From Proteobacteria bacterium DTSAM18 (GTDB taxonomy: Bacteria; Myxococcota_A; UBA796; GCA-2862545), in assembly GCA_028767165.1 (NCBI GenBank), contig JARACJ010000002.1:186001-250000 (forward strand): a stretch of 64,000 nucleotides of DNA, written 5' to 3'. A model generated the notes under the pieces. That model was given only the letters and a program-made list of their open reading frames with translations. It was not told the DNA's origin and ran no database searches. Both the position numbers and the translations under genes were made by a program. Positions 8,112 to 21,898 of this stretch are shown here, in pieces; the first letter of the stretch is position 1, and each line of letters begins with the position of its first letter.

Positions 8112-9239
8112 TTGAAGCTCGTCCGTTTCGTGGGCCGGGGATTTCGCAATCTCCGGCCTTTTGAGCTCGATACCGACGCCCGCTTCGTGGTCGTCACGGG
8201 CGCCAATGGCCAGGGCAAGACCAACCTGCTCGAGGCGGTCTGGTACCTGTCCACACTGCGGCCGCTCCGCACCCACCGTAGCCGCGAGCTCATCGGCTGG
8301 GACGACGAGGTCCTCGGCCTGTCCGGCTGGATCGAGGAGCGCGGTCAGGTCCACCACCACCGGCTCGATCTGTCCGAGAAGGGCCCCAAGCTGCAGGTCG
8401 ACAAGGCCGAGGTCCGCGACCTCGCCACCTGGTTCGGCGGTCTGCGCGCCATCGCCTTCACGCCCCAGGATGGTGCCATCCTCACCGAAGGTCCCCAGGC
8501 CCGGCGTGCCTGGCTCGATCGCGCGGCCTTCACCGCGCATCCCTCCCACCTCGAGGTGGTGCGAAGCTTCGGCCGGGCGCTCAAGCAGAAGTCCACCGCC
8601 CTGCGCCAGGGCATGACCGACGCCACCATGCTCGATGTCTACGACGATCAGGTCGCCCAGCACGGTGCCGTGCTCGCCCATCGTCGCGCGCTCCTGCTCG
8701 AGGAGCTTCGGCCCCACATCGCCCGGCAGCACGAGGCCATCGCCGCCGGCCAGGGCGAGCTCGGCTTCGTCTACCGCAGTGCCGCCGCCGGACGCGACGT
8801 CGCGGAGCGCAAGCAGACCCTCCTCGCGTCCATGGCCAAGGCGCGCGCCACGGAGATCCGTCGGCGGATGGTGATGGTGGGCCCCCAGAAGGATGAGCTG
8901 GTGGTCACCCTCGATGACCGTGCCATCCGCAGCTTCGGTTCCCGGGGCCAGGTGCGGTCGGTGGTGCTGGCCATGAAGCTGGCAGAGCTCATCGCGGCCC
9001 ACGGCCGTGGTGATCACCCCCTGTTCCTGCTCGACGACCTGTCCAGCGAGCTCGATCGTCAGCGCACGGCGCGGCTCGTGCAGCAGCTCGACGAGCTGGG
9101 CTCGCAGGTGTGGGTGACCACCACCGATGCGGGTCACCTGGGGAGGATCCCTCGCGACGATGTGCGGCATCTGCAGGTGCAGGCGGGCGTGATCGCTTCG
9201 GTCCATGCGCCGCCGGTGGGTGTTCGCGAGCAGGGTTGA
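8112..9239 (+). CDS. recF: DNA replication and repair protein RecF
   Basis: ABC-type ATPase that helps load RecA at single-strand gaps. 375 aa. Walker A is GANGQGKTN near residues 30-37. The C-terminal ABC features follow: a signature-like FGSRGQVRSVVLAMKLAE and Walker B LFLLDDLSSELD. Translation appears to start at TTG (8112): the following residues KLVRFVGRGFRNL match the family start and no upstream ATG fits in the 12-bp gap after dnaN. Confidence 0.96.
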   Translation: MKLVRFVGRGFRNLRPFELDTDARFVVVTGANGQGKTNLLEAVWYLSTLRPLRTHRSRELIGWDDEVLGLSGWIEERGQVHHHRLDLSEKGPKLQVDKAEVRDLATWFGGLRAIAFTPQDGAILTEGPQARRAWLDRAAFTAHPSHLEVVRSFGRALKQKSTALRQGMTDATMLDVYDDQVAQHGAVLAHRRALLLEELRPHIARQHEAIAAGQGELGFVYRSAAAGRDVAERKQTLLASMAKARATEIRRRMVMVGPQKDELVVTLDDRAIRSFGSRGQVRSVVLAMKLAELIAAHGRGDHPLFLLDDLSSELDRQRTARLVQQLDELGSQVWVTTTDAGHLGRIPRDDVRHLQVQAGVIASVHAPPVGVREQG

Positions 9240-9372
9240 GCCAGAGTTCCGCTGATGCGCTGCCCTGACAGCCGCTGTGGGGAATCTGGCCCCCGAGGTC
9301 GTACCGGGATATTTGCCAGCAAGCAACGCGGCCTTCGAGCGCCTTTCGCGGCGTTTGAACACATCGCCCGCC

Positions 9373-9389
9373 TCGTTGCCGCTATGATG
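9373..9389 (+). promoter_or_regulatory. gyrB promoter element shared with gyrA
   Basis: TCGTTGCCGCTATGATG contains a good -10 hexamer TATGAT (9383-9388). A nearly identical block precedes gyrA at 15292-15309. No -35 at standard spacing is evident (TTGAAC at 9355 is 22 bp away). This could be the weak-by-design promoter expected of supercoiling-controlled gyrase genes; that role is inference. Confidence 0.55.
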
Positions 9390-9417
9390 CACCCGCCCCA
9401 CACCTCGGAGTCGCTGA

Positions 9418-11823
<2,406 letters not shown>

Positions 11824-11825
11824 CG

Positions 11826-12746
11826 ATGATCAACCCCGCCCTGCATCCCTGGCTGTCGTCGAAGCTCATCTTCGTCACGGGCAAGGGAGGTACGGGCAAG
11901 TCGACCTGTGCCGCCGCCATGGCCCACAGGCTCTCCGAGCAGGGGCGACGTACCCTGCTCGTCGAGATCGACAGCCAGCACTCCGCACTCGAGGTGCTGT
12001 ACGGCCGGGCGGTCCACCACGACCCCCAGCCCATCGCCCGGGGTCTCGACATCGCCAACCTGCAGTGGCGACCATCCCTCGAGACCTACCTCACCAGCGT
12101 GCTCAAGGTCCGCGCCCTCGTGCGCTCCATCGTCGGAAACGAGGCGATCGCCCGGTTCCTCGACGTGGTGCCCGGCTCGCAGGAGATCATCTTCCTGCAC
12201 ATGCTCGACCGCTTCCGGGAGCGCTACGACCATGTGGTGGTCGACATGCCGGCGTCCGGCCACGCCTTCTCCATGCTCGACATCACCCGCAGCGCGCTGG
12301 CGCTGTTCAAGTCGGGTCCGGTGCGCCGTCGGGCCACCGAGCTGCGACGGATGATCCAGCGGCCCGACACCCTGATGGTGCTGGTGGCGATTCCCGAGCA
12401 GATGGTGATCAACGAGACCATCGAGACGGCCGATCGCCTCCGCGAGAGCGAGCTGCTGGGTCGCGAGCCGCTGTTGCTGCTCAACCGCGCCTGGTCCTCG
12501 CCCCTGCAGCCGGTCGATCAGGGACGGGTCGACGATCTCCTCGCCCGCGAGGTGCTGTCCAGCACCCTGCAGACGGCGGGTGCCTGGCGGCGACGTCGGG
12601 AACAGGCCGCCGAGGGCGCCGTCGACAGGCTCCGCTCCCACAGCAGCCAGCCGGTCCAGCTCCTGCCCGAGCTTGGGCTGGGGCGCTCCATGCGCAGCGT
12701 GTTCAAGCTGCTCGCCGAGCACCTGAGTGCACAGGAGGCGTCGTGA
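11826..12746 (+). CDS. ArsA/Get3-family ATPase, subunit 1
   Basis: SIMIBI-class P-loop ATPase, 306 aa. The deviant Walker A GKGGTGKST (residues 19-27) retains the signature lysine, and a VVVDMPASGH switch follows. Members include arsenite-pump ATPase ArsA and the tail-anchored-protein chaperone Get3, but adjacent bacterial pairs like this one are mostly of unknown role. No CxxC or arsenite-site cysteines are visible and no arsB is near, so arsenic export is unlikely. It follows gyrB by two bases and overlaps the next ATPase by four (GTGA), so the two are probably made together and may form a heterodimer. Confidence 0.85.
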   Translation: MINPALHPWLSSKLIFVTGKGGTGKSTCAAAMAHRLSEQGRRTLLVEIDSQHSALEVLYGRAVHHDPQPIARGLDIANLQWRPSLETYLTSVLKVRALVRSIVGNEAIARFLDVVPGSQEIIFLHMLDRFRERYDHVVVDMPASGHAFSMLDITRSALALFKSGPVRRRATELRRMIQRPDTLMVLVAIPEQMVINETIETADRLRESELLGREPLLLLNRAWSSPLQPVDQGRVDDLLAREVLSSTLQTAGAWRRRREQAAEGAVDRLRSHSSQPVQLLPELGLGRSMRSVFKLLAEHLSAQEAS

Positions 12747-13873
12747 TCGAGGCGTGGCTCTCCGATCTCAAGCTCGTCGTCACGGTGGGCAGCGGCGGCG
12801 TCGGCAAGACCACCACCGCTGCGGCCATCGCGCTCCAGGCCGCCCTGATGGGCCGCCGGGTGATGGTGCTCACCATCGATCCCGCCAAGCGCCTCGCCAA
12901 CAGCCTGGGTCTCGAGGCGATGGGTGGCGAGCCCACCCGCATCGACCTGTCGTCCCTCGGCGTGCAGACCGACGGGGAGCTGTGGGGCGCCATGCTCGAC
13001 TCGAAGGGAACCTTCGATCGCCTGATCCGTTCGGTCGCCCCGGACAGCCGCACCATGCAGCGGATCCTCGACAACCACGTCTACCGGCAGATGGCCGACG
13101 CGCTGGCGGGTTCCCAGGACTACATGGCCACCGAGCAGCTGCACGACCTGGCCCACTCCGATCGCTTCGATCTCATCGTGCTCGACACCCCGCCGGTGAA
13201 GAACGCGCTCGACTTCCTCGAGTCGCCCGGTCGCATGGTCGAGTTCCTCGACGAGCGCATCCTCGGCTGGTTCCTCAAGCCCAACGAGGGCGGAGGCGGC
13301 CGCCTGGGAGGGCGCTGGATCCGGTCTGCGTCCAACCTCGTCTACCGCATGCTCGATCCGATCTTCGGCCGCGAGTTCCTCGAGGACCTCTCGGTGTTCC
13401 TCCGTGACTTCCAGGTGCTGCTCGATGGCTTCCGCACCCGGCACGGCGAGGTGCTGGATCTGCTGCAGGGCGAACACACGGCCTTCGTGGTGATCACCAG
13501 CCCGTCGGTCACCGGCACCGAGGTGGCCTCGTACTTCCTCGACGAGCTCAAGGTGCGCCGGCTCCCGCTCAAGGGCCTCATCATCAACCAGCTGCATGAG
13601 GTCGGCGAGCTCGTCGACGACGGTTCCGTCATCGGAGAGCTGGCACGGCACGGAGCGGAGGATCCGGAGCTCGCCCGCTGGTTCATCCAGTCCCAGGACC
13701 ACTTGTGGAACCTGGTGCTCAAGGAGACCGCGCTCGTGGAGCCGCTCGAGGGTCGGGTCACCGACGGTATGGTCGCCCGGTTGCCCCGCCTGGTCGGCGA
13801 GGTCAACGATCTGCCCACCCTCAAGGTGCTGGGTGACTACTGGCTGGAGCGCGCCGAACCGGCGGGCGGCTGA
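12743..13873 (+). CDS. ArsA/Get3-family ATPase, subunit 2 (lacks signature lysine)
   Basis: Second ArsA-like ATPase, 376 aa, starting at GTG 12743 with AGGAGG at 12733-12738. The P-loop reads GSGGVGKTT (residues 16-24): the first lysine of the deviant Walker motif GKGGxGKT, which reaches the nucleotide phosphates, is Ser. The switch LIVLDTPPVKNALDFLESP is typical of the bacterial ArsA-like family. The gene is translationally coupled to the lysine-containing paralogue, suggesting an asymmetric pair. Its stop abuts the 3' end of the convergent CapA-like gene with no spacer. Confidence 0.85.
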   Translation: MIEAWLSDLKLVVTVGSGGVGKTTTAAAIALQAALMGRRVMVLTIDPAKRLANSLGLEAMGGEPTRIDLSSLGVQTDGELWGAMLDSKGTFDRLIRSVAPDSRTMQRILDNHVYRQMADALAGSQDYMATEQLHDLAHSDRFDLIVLDTPPVKNALDFLESPGRMVEFLDERILGWFLKPNEGGGGRLGGRWIRSASNLVYRMLDPIFGREFLEDLSVFLRDFQVLLDGFRTRHGEVLDLLQGEHTAFVVITSPSVTGTEVASYFLDELKVRRLPLKGLIINQLHEVGELVDDGSVIGELARHGAEDPELARWFIQSQDHLWNLVLKETALVEPLEGRVTDGMVARLPRLVGEVNDLPTLKVLGDYWLERAEPAGG

Positions 13874-15235
13874 TCACTCCTCGGACTCACCCTGGGCGAT
13901 CGGCGCGGCCGTGGGCCGGGTGAAGGTGCCGTCCTGGGCGATGGACGGGCCCGTGTCGGGAAAGTCGGTGCGCGTGAGATCGTTGATCAAGGCGATGGCC
14001 GTGCCGTCGTCGTCCTTGCGGGGGATGCCCCTGCCCACCTGGTGCACCGGCAGGATGGCGCCCCGCACCAGCCGACCCTCGTGATCGAGGGTGACGTCGA
14101 GCACCAGGGACGTGGCGAGGTGGCCCTTGAGGCTGAACCGGCCGTAGGTGGCGAAGTTGCCGAGGCTGTAGGCCACCAGGTGACCGTCGATCAGCTCGAA
14201 CCCACGGGGCACGTGGGGACCGTGGCCGAAGACCACATCCGCGCCGGCCTCGATGGCGCGACGGGCGAACCGGCGCAGATCGCCACGATCCTCGCCGTAG
14301 AAGGTCTCGGGTCCGTCGGGCACGTGCATGGCGTCGGTGCCCTCGGCGCCTCCGTGGAACGAGACGATCACGACATCGTGCTGGGCGGCGGCCGCGGCGA
14401 TGGTGCGGGACGCGGTGGGGCCGTCGAGCAGGTAGTTGGTCTCCGGGGCGGTGTGGAAGGCGACCATGCCCACCTTGAGGCCATCGACGGTGCGGGTGGC
14501 CACCGTGCCCGGGGCGCCCGACCACGCGATGCCGGCGGCGTCGAGGGTCTGCTCGGTGGCGCGGCGGCACGTCTCGCCGAAGTCGCCGCTGTGGTTGTTG
14601 GCGGTGCTCAGCAGATCGAAGCCGGCGGCCTTCAGGTGGCGCGCGTAGCGGGTGGGGCTCCGGAACGCGTAGCAGTTCTCGGAGGTCCCGCACTTGCGGG
14701 TGACGCCGGTGTCGCACAGGGGCCCCTCGAGGTTGCCGAAGGTGAGATCGGCGTCGGCCAGCCAGTCGGTCACGTCGGCGAGCGCACCCACGGCGTCGTC
14801 CTCGGGCATGTGACCTTCCGGGAACGTGGAGCCGAGCATGATGTCGCCCACGGCGCGGATGCGGATCGTGCGCCCCTCGGTGACGGGAGCCCGGGTGGTG
14901 GCGGGCTGCTGCTCGAGGCTGGCGAAGAGCTCCTGCAGGTGGGCGAGGTGCCGCTCGGCCTGGGGCAGGTAGGTCTCGAGGTGGGGCCGGCCCGGCTGCA
15001 GGGTGCGAAGGGGGCTCCAGGCGTCGACGACGCCCTGCCAGTTGCCCTGGGACCAGTGGGACCAGCCGATCTCCCACAGGCACCCCGGGTGCTGCGGCTG
15101 TTGGGACAGACAGCTTTCGTACGCGACGATGGCCTGCTCGACCCGCCCGGCGCGCTGATGGGCAATGCCTTCGGCCAGGGACTCCTCGGGTCCACCGGCC
15201 GCCGCTGCGACGGCCATCATCCACCAAGCTGCCAT
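13874..15235 (-). CDS. CapA-like metallophosphatase-fold protein with N-terminal TPR
   Basis: 453 aa. A short hydrophobic start (MAAWWMMAVAAAAGGPEE) may be a signal peptide. TPR-like helices follow (about 20-95). The PGA_cap/CapA domain covers about 125-420, with IRAVGDIMLGS, FGNLEGPL, LSTANNH, FHGG and FGHGPHVPRG, which are the metal-site motifs of this calcineurin-like fold. CapA proteins act in poly-gamma-glutamate capsule export, but no other cap genes are present and many homologues are of unknown substrate, so only the fold is firm. It diverges from gyrA. Confidence 0.85.
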   Translation of the reverse strand: MAAWWMMAVAAAAGGPEESLAEGIAHQRAGRVEQAIVAYESCLSQQPQHPGCLWEIGWSHWSQGNWQGVVDAWSPLRTLQPGRPHLETYLPQAERHLAHLQELFASLEQQPATTRAPVTEGRTIRIRAVGDIMLGSTFPEGHMPEDDAVGALADVTDWLADADLTFGNLEGPLCDTGVTRKCGTSENCYAFRSPTRYARHLKAAGFDLLSTANNHSGDFGETCRRATEQTLDAAGIAWSGAPGTVATRTVDGLKVGMVAFHTAPETNYLLDGPTASRTIAAAAAQHDVVIVSFHGGAEGTDAMHVPDGPETFYGEDRGDLRRFARRAIEAGADVVFGHGPHVPRGFELIDGHLVAYSLGNFATYGRFSLKGHLATSLVLDVTLDHEGRLVRGAILPVHQVGRGIPRKDDDGTAIALINDLTRTDFPDTGPSIAQDGTFTRPTAAPIAQGESEE

Positions 15236-15291
15236 GTTCCCTCCCGTTGTCGGCGGTCTATCTGGCCAACCCGCGACCCGATCTTCGGGTG

Positions 15292-15309
15292 TCGTTTTAC
15301 GCTATGATG
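15292..15309 (+). promoter_or_regulatory. gyrA promoter element shared with gyrB
   Basis: TCGTTTTACGCTATGATG with -10 TATGAT at 15303-15308. It differs from the gyrB block only in the three bases between TCGTT and CGCTATGATG (TTA against GC). No standard -35 is evident. Confidence 0.55.
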
Positions 15310-15388
15310 GCCGCCACGCCTTGTCTGCAATGGGGGAAATCGCCCCCGTAACCGGTTACCTGAGGCGGGCCCCCTTCGAGGTTTCTTG

Positions 15389-17874
<2,486 letters not shown>

Positions 17875-17878
<4 letters not shown>

Positions 17879-18735
17879 GCCAGCACCCCACCCATCGCGC
17901 CGGCACCGCCCGTCCCGTGGACGACCTGTGGACCGCCCTGTTCCCCTCCCTGGGGGGCGCGGCCGGTCTGCTGGCCGCAGTCGTGGTCATGGCCGGTCTG
18001 ATCGCGGTGTGGCGGGGTCCGTTCCTTCCGTCCTCCATGGCCCGCGCCGACGCCCACGTGGTCGCACAGGACTTCGAGACCGCCGACGTCCTGTACGCGC
18101 GCATCCAGGACTTCGGTCTCACGCCGTCGCTGCGCCGTGAGGCGCTCATCCGCCGGGCCCGCCTGGCCATGGACGAGCTCCACGCGCCCGCCGCGGCACG
18201 CACCCACCTGATGGCGGCCCTCGAGATCGGGGTGTCCACCCCGACAGACGACGCCCGCCTCTGGATGCGTCTCGGGGATCTGTACCAGCGTCAGCTCGCC
18301 CATCCCGAGGCCGCACTCGAGGCCTACCAGATGGCCCGCATGATCGGCCTGCAGGGCGACGATCTCGGTCGTCTGCTGGTGGCCACGGCACAGGCCCACG
18401 AGGCCCTCGACGACCAGGCGGCCGCCATGACCGCCTGGGAGGATGTCGCCGCCCTCGGCGGGCGCTTCGCCGGCACCGCCCGGCTGTCCCAGGCCGCCAT
18501 GCTGCTGCGCCAGGGGCGCCTGGTCTCCGCCCTCGACCACTTCGACATGGTCATGTCCATGACCGACGACGCCGCCCTGCGGCAGACCGCCCGCCTGGGC
18601 GTGTCCACCATCGAGGCCCGTCTGAGGCGCTACGACGAGGCGCTCGCGGTGCTCGATGCCGCCGAGCTGCCCGATGATGTGTACGAGGTGCGCCGCACCC
18701 AGCTCGAGGAGCTCGACGCCGCCCAGCCCTTCTGA
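17875..18735 (+). CDS. Membrane-anchored TPR protein
   Basis: 286 aa, not assigned to a named family. A single membrane segment lies near residues 25-47 ([21 protein letters not shown]). The remainder is helical repeats of the TPR type, for example [20 protein letters not shown] with the following [10 protein letters not shown], and [14 protein letters not shown]. The orientation suggests a cytoplasmic N-terminus and a periplasmic repeat domain, a scaffold role. Its start overlaps the gyrA stop by four bases, so it is translated from the gyrA message; the functional link is unknown. Confidence 0.8.
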
Positions 18736-18786
18736 GGAGGGCGCGGCAGGTCCCGGCGGGGTATTCGCTCAGCCATAGGAGGGATC

Positions 18787-20061
18787 ATGTCGAGATCCAA
18801 TGAGCTGTTCGATGCCGCCAAGACCGTCATTCCCGGCGGCGTGAACTCCCCCGTTCGCGCCTTCGGCCCCGTCGGCGGCCATCCTCCCTTCATCGCACGC
18901 GGTGAGGGCGACTACATCATCGACGCCGATGGCAACCGCTACCTCGACTTCGTGTGCTCCTGGGGTGCGCTGCTCAACGGCCACGCACACCCCGCGGTGA
19001 GCGCGGCGGTCGTCGATGCCATGCACAAGGGCTCCTCCTTCGGCGCCCCCACCGAGGCCGAGGTCAAGCTCGCCGAGGAGATCGTCGCTCGCATGCCGTC
19101 GGTCGAGCGCGTGCGCCTGTGCAGCTCCGGCACCGAGGCCACGATGCACGCCATCCGCCTGGCGCGCGGCTTCACCGGCCGTGATCTCGTCATCAAGTTC
19201 GACGGCTGCTACCACGGCGCCCACGACTCCATGCTCGTCTCCGCGGGCTCCGGCGTGGCCACCCTGGCCATCCCCGGCTCCCCGGGCGTGCCCGACGCCG
19301 TGGCCAACCTCACGCTCGTGGCCCCGTTCAACGACCTCGACGCCGTGAAGGCGATGTTTGCAGAGCACGGATCCAACATCGCCGCCGTGATCCTGGAGCC
19401 CGTGGCGGGCAACATGGGCTGCATCGCCGGATCCAGCGAGTTCCTCCAGGGCCTGCGGGATCTCACGTCCGAGAACGGGAGTTTGTTGATCTTTGACGAG
19501 GTGATGTGCGGCTTCCGGTGCGATCGTGGATCCGCCCAGGGCCTGTTCGGCATCGATCCGGATCTGACCTGCATGGGCAAGGTGGTGGGTGGTGGTCTGC
19601 CCCTTGCAGCCTTCGGCGGCCGCTCCGACATCATGGGGCACCTCGCACCCGAGGGCCCGGTCTACCAGGCCGGCACGCTGTCCGGAAACCCGCTGGCCGT
19701 CGCGGCCGGTCTGGCCTCGCTGCAGCTGCTCGACGATGCCTTCTACGATCGCCTCGAGCAGATCGGTTCCCGCATCGATCGCGGCCTCGCCGCGCATATC
19801 GAGAAGCATGGCCTGTCCTACTTCCGCGTCGGCGGCATGTTCACCGTCTTCTTCCGCTCGCAGATCCCCCACGATTTCGCGGACATGAAGGAGTGCGACA
19901 CCGAGGCCTTCGCCCGCTTCCACCGGGCCGCGCTCGAGCACGGGCTGTACCTGCCCCCGAGCCAATTCGAGGCCGTCTTCTTCTCCGGCACGCTCACCGA
20001 TGAGCAGGTGGACGACGCCATCAAGGCGCTCCAGATGGCCATCGAAGCAGCTGTCGGTTGA
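18787..20061 (+). CDS. hemL: Glutamate-1-semialdehyde 2,1-aminomutase
   Basis: PLP enzyme of the C5 tetrapyrrole pathway that converts glutamate-1-semialdehyde to 5-aminolevulinate; 424 aa, the standard length. The N-terminus has FDAAKTVIPGGVNSPVRAF. The PLP lysine is Lys265 in CMGKVVGGGLPLAAFGG. Other family blocks are CSSGTEATMHAIRLARG and VYQAGTLSGNP. AGGAGGG precedes the ATG. It lies alone, after the TPR gene and before the atp promoter. The C5 route implies that hemA is elsewhere. Confidence 0.97.
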   Translation: MSRSNELFDAAKTVIPGGVNSPVRAFGPVGGHPPFIARGEGDYIIDADGNRYLDFVCSWGALLNGHAHPAVSAAVVDAMHKGSSFGAPTEAEVKLAEEIVARMPSVERVRLCSSGTEATMHAIRLARGFTGRDLVIKFDGCYHGAHDSMLVSAGSGVATLAIPGSPGVPDAVANLTLVAPFNDLDAVKAMFAEHGSNIAAVILEPVAGNMGCIAGSSEFLQGLRDLTSENGSLLIFDEVMCGFRCDRGSAQGLFGIDPDLTCMGKVVGGGLPLAAFGGRSDIMGHLAPEGPVYQAGTLSGNPLAVAAGLASLQLLDDAFYDRLEQIGSRIDRGLAAHIEKHGLSYFRVGGMFTVFFRSQIPHDFADMKECDTEAFARFHRAALEHGLYLPPSQFEAVFFSGTLTDEQVDDAIKALQMAIEAAVG

Positions 20062-20100
20062 CAAGGTGTGTCAGGGCGTTGCAGTGCCCCCCCGGTGGCG

Positions 20101-20129
20101 TTGACGCCCCATGGCCACAGTGCTAGTTG
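20101..20129 (+). promoter_or_regulatory. Sigma-70-type promoter for the F0 genes
   Basis: TTGACG (20101-20106), a 17-bp spacer, then TAGTTG (20124-20129), preceded by TG one base upstream as in extended -10 promoters. It sits 32 bp before the first F0 gene. Spacing is ideal; the -10 is imperfect. Confidence 0.6.
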
Positions 20130-20160
20130 GCACGCCCAACGGTAGGGGTTTCCTGCCACA

Positions 20161-20592
20161 ATGCCTACGCAAAGCGGCCTCGCCGCAGTGAGTCAGATGC
20201 CCACCTCCCAAGCCTACATGCACACAAGCGCACTCAGCCTGCTGCCCGTCAGCATGCTGGCCGCTGCATGGGGTGGTCGTGAGCTCCTGGCCGACACCCT
20301 GGCCGTCGCCTTCGCGGCGCTGGCCTTCCTGGCATTGACCCGATTCGCCGTTTCTCGATGGACGCAGCTGGCTGCCGCCGGTGCCGATGCCCGGCAAGCG
20401 CAGCGACTCCTGCTCCAGCGAATCGTCCTGGCCATCCCCACCAGCTGGCTTCTCATGCAGAAGTTCGGCGCCGAGGCCTTCGTCCTCGGTTGGTCGGTGG
20501 TGCTGCTGGGTGGATTCGTGATGGGCATCACCAGCTACTCCCACGGCCTCGCCCTTCAACGCATTGTCATCGCTTCTCAGGAGTCGAGATGA
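20161..20592 (+). CDS. AtpI-like membrane protein
   Basis: 143 aa with four hydrophobic stretches (about residues 25-45, 45-62, 80-105, 105-130), placed immediately before atpB and overlapping it by four bases (ATGA). Position, size and topology match the ATP synthase protein I family, proposed to help c-ring assembly or magnesium supply, though similarity in this family is low. The start is uncertain: ATGs at 20161, 20200 and 20218 are in frame; 20161 follows a G-rich TAGGGG. Confidence 0.65.
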   Translation: MPTQSGLAAVSQMPTSQAYMHTSALSLLPVSMLAAAWGGRELLADTLAVAFAALAFLALTRFAVSRWTQLAAAGADARQAQRLLLQRIVLAIPTSWLLMQKFGAEAFVLGWSVVLLGGFVMGITSYSHGLALQRIVIASQESR

Positions 20593-21338
20593 TTGCCTCC
20601 GGCTTCTCCTGGTACCACCTGATCCCCGGCGTGAAGGAGTGGCACTTCGGTCACTTCCACGAGGGCGGCCCCATCCTGCTGGCTGCCACCGTCATCGCCG
20701 GCCTGATCGTCGCGCTCAGCTTCATCGCTCGTGCTCAGCTTCAGAAGGCCATGGCCAAGCCCGGTCTCGAGAAGTTCGAGGCCGAAGAGGGCTTCACCGT
20801 CCGCAACCTCGCCGAGGGTGTGGTCGGCATGTGGCGCAACCTCATGCTCGAGCAGATGCCCGCGAACGAGATGAAGAACTTCCTTCCTCTCGTGGTGGCG
20901 ATCTTCGCCTACATCCTGTTCAACAACATGTCCGGTCTGGTGCCTGGCTTCCTGCCCGCCACCGACAACATCAACACCAACATCGGCATGGCCATCGTCG
21001 TCATGCTCACGTACTGGTGGGTCGGACTGTCCCGCGACGCCGGCGGCTTCATCAAGCACATGATGGGCCCCATGCTTCCCGTCGCGCTCATCATCTTCCC
21101 GGTCGAGTTCCTCAGCCTGGCAGTGATTCGTCCTGGCTCTCTCGCCATTCGTCTCACCGCCAACATGTACGGTGACCACCAGGTGTTCGGAATCCTCTCC
21201 GAGCTCACCTACGTGGTCGTGCCCGCCGCCATCCTGGCCCTGGGTCTCCTGGTGTCCTTCATCCAGGCCTTCGTGTTCGCGCTGCTGACCACCATCTACA
21301 TCTCGCTCTCGCTGCCTCACGGCGACGAGCACCACTGA
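20589..21338 (+). CDS. atpB: ATP synthase F0 subunit a
   Basis: 249 aa. The start at 20589 overlaps the preceding stop (ATGA). It is a membrane channel subunit facing the c-ring. The essential helix arginine is in SLAIRLTANMYGDH, the counterpart of E. coli Arg210. Other blocks are NNMSGLVPGFLPATDNINTN and PVEFLSLAVIRPGSLAIR. The remaining F0 and F1 genes (b, delta, alpha, gamma, beta, epsilon) are not in the window, so the operon is split, as is common in the former Deltaproteobacteria. Confidence 0.95.
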   Translation: MIASGFSWYHLIPGVKEWHFGHFHEGGPILLAATVIAGLIVALSFIARAQLQKAMAKPGLEKFEAEEGFTVRNLAEGVVGMWRNLMLEQMPANEMKNFLPLVVAIFAYILFNNMSGLVPGFLPATDNINTNIGMAIVVMLTYWWVGLSRDAGGFIKHMMGPMLPVALIIFPVEFLSLAVIRPGSLAIRLTANMYGDHQVFGILSELTYVVVPAAILALGLLVSFIQAFVFALLTTIYISLSLPHGDEHH

Positions 21339-21384
21339 TTCCCAACGTCTTCACCGTCCCGAACGAACGGGATTGGAGGTTCTC

Positions 21385-21675
21385 ATGAAGTTCAACAAGA
21401 TGATCGCCCTGGTTCCTGCCCTGTTCCTGGCCAACGTTGCCTTCGCTGCAGAGGGCGGCCTGATGTCCGGTGCCGGCCTCGGCATGGGCCTGGTGATGGG
21501 CCTGGCTGCTCTGGGTGGCACCCTGGGTCAGTCCCGCGCGGCTTCCGCTGCCTACGAGGCCATCGGCCGCAACCCCCAGGCTGCTGACAAGCTGAACACC
21601 CCCTTCATCCTGGGCATGGCGTTCATCGAGTCCCTGGTGCTGTTCGCCATGGTCGTCGTCTTCGCCAAGTTCTGA
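21385..21675 (+). CDS. atpE: ATP synthase F0 subunit c
   Basis: 96 aa, hairpin proteolipid. An N-terminal hydrophobic segment ending LANVAFAAEGG looks like a cleavable signal sequence, absent from the short E. coli type. Helix 1 has the glycine-rich GAGLGMGLVMGLAALGG. The loop is RNPQA. Helix 2 carries the ion-binding glutamate in MAFIESLVLF. A glutamine in helix 1 (GGTLGQSR) and Ser after the Glu match part of the sodium-site set known from Ilyobacter. GGAGG six bases before the ATG fixes the start. A strong terminator follows. Confidence 0.95.
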   Translation: MKFNKMIALVPALFLANVAFAAEGGLMSGAGLGMGLVMGLAALGGTLGQSRAASAAYEAIGRNPQAADKLNTPFILGMAFIESLVLFAMVVVFAKF

Positions 21676-21717
21676 TGAACGGGCGGGAACGCTCGCGTTC
21701 CTGACGAACCCTCCAGA

Positions 21718-21756
21718 CCCCAGAGACCAGCCGGTCTCTGGGGTTTGCTGGTTCTT
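21718..21756 (+). terminator. Terminator after atpE
   Basis: A perfect 11-pair stem (CCCCAGAGACC at 21718-21728 with 21733-21743), loop AGCC, and tail TTTGCTGGTTCTT. A smaller hairpin (GGAACG-CTCG-CGTTCC) lies just before it, right after the stop codon. Confidence 0.85.
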
Positions 21757-21898
21757 GGCTGTGGGTTGCGCAGGAGGGCTGCACACTGTGGCGTGGCGCC
21801 TCGCGTGGACCGGAGCTTTGCACAGTGTCCGGACCACATGTGGTATTTCTTGGGCGTTTCGTGCCGTCATCCAGGCGGCACCCGGATTTGAGGTGACC

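Noticed and set aside
11826-13873. Arsenite export operon
   Set aside because: The ATPases lack the metalloid-site cysteines and there is no arsB, arsC or arsR nearby.
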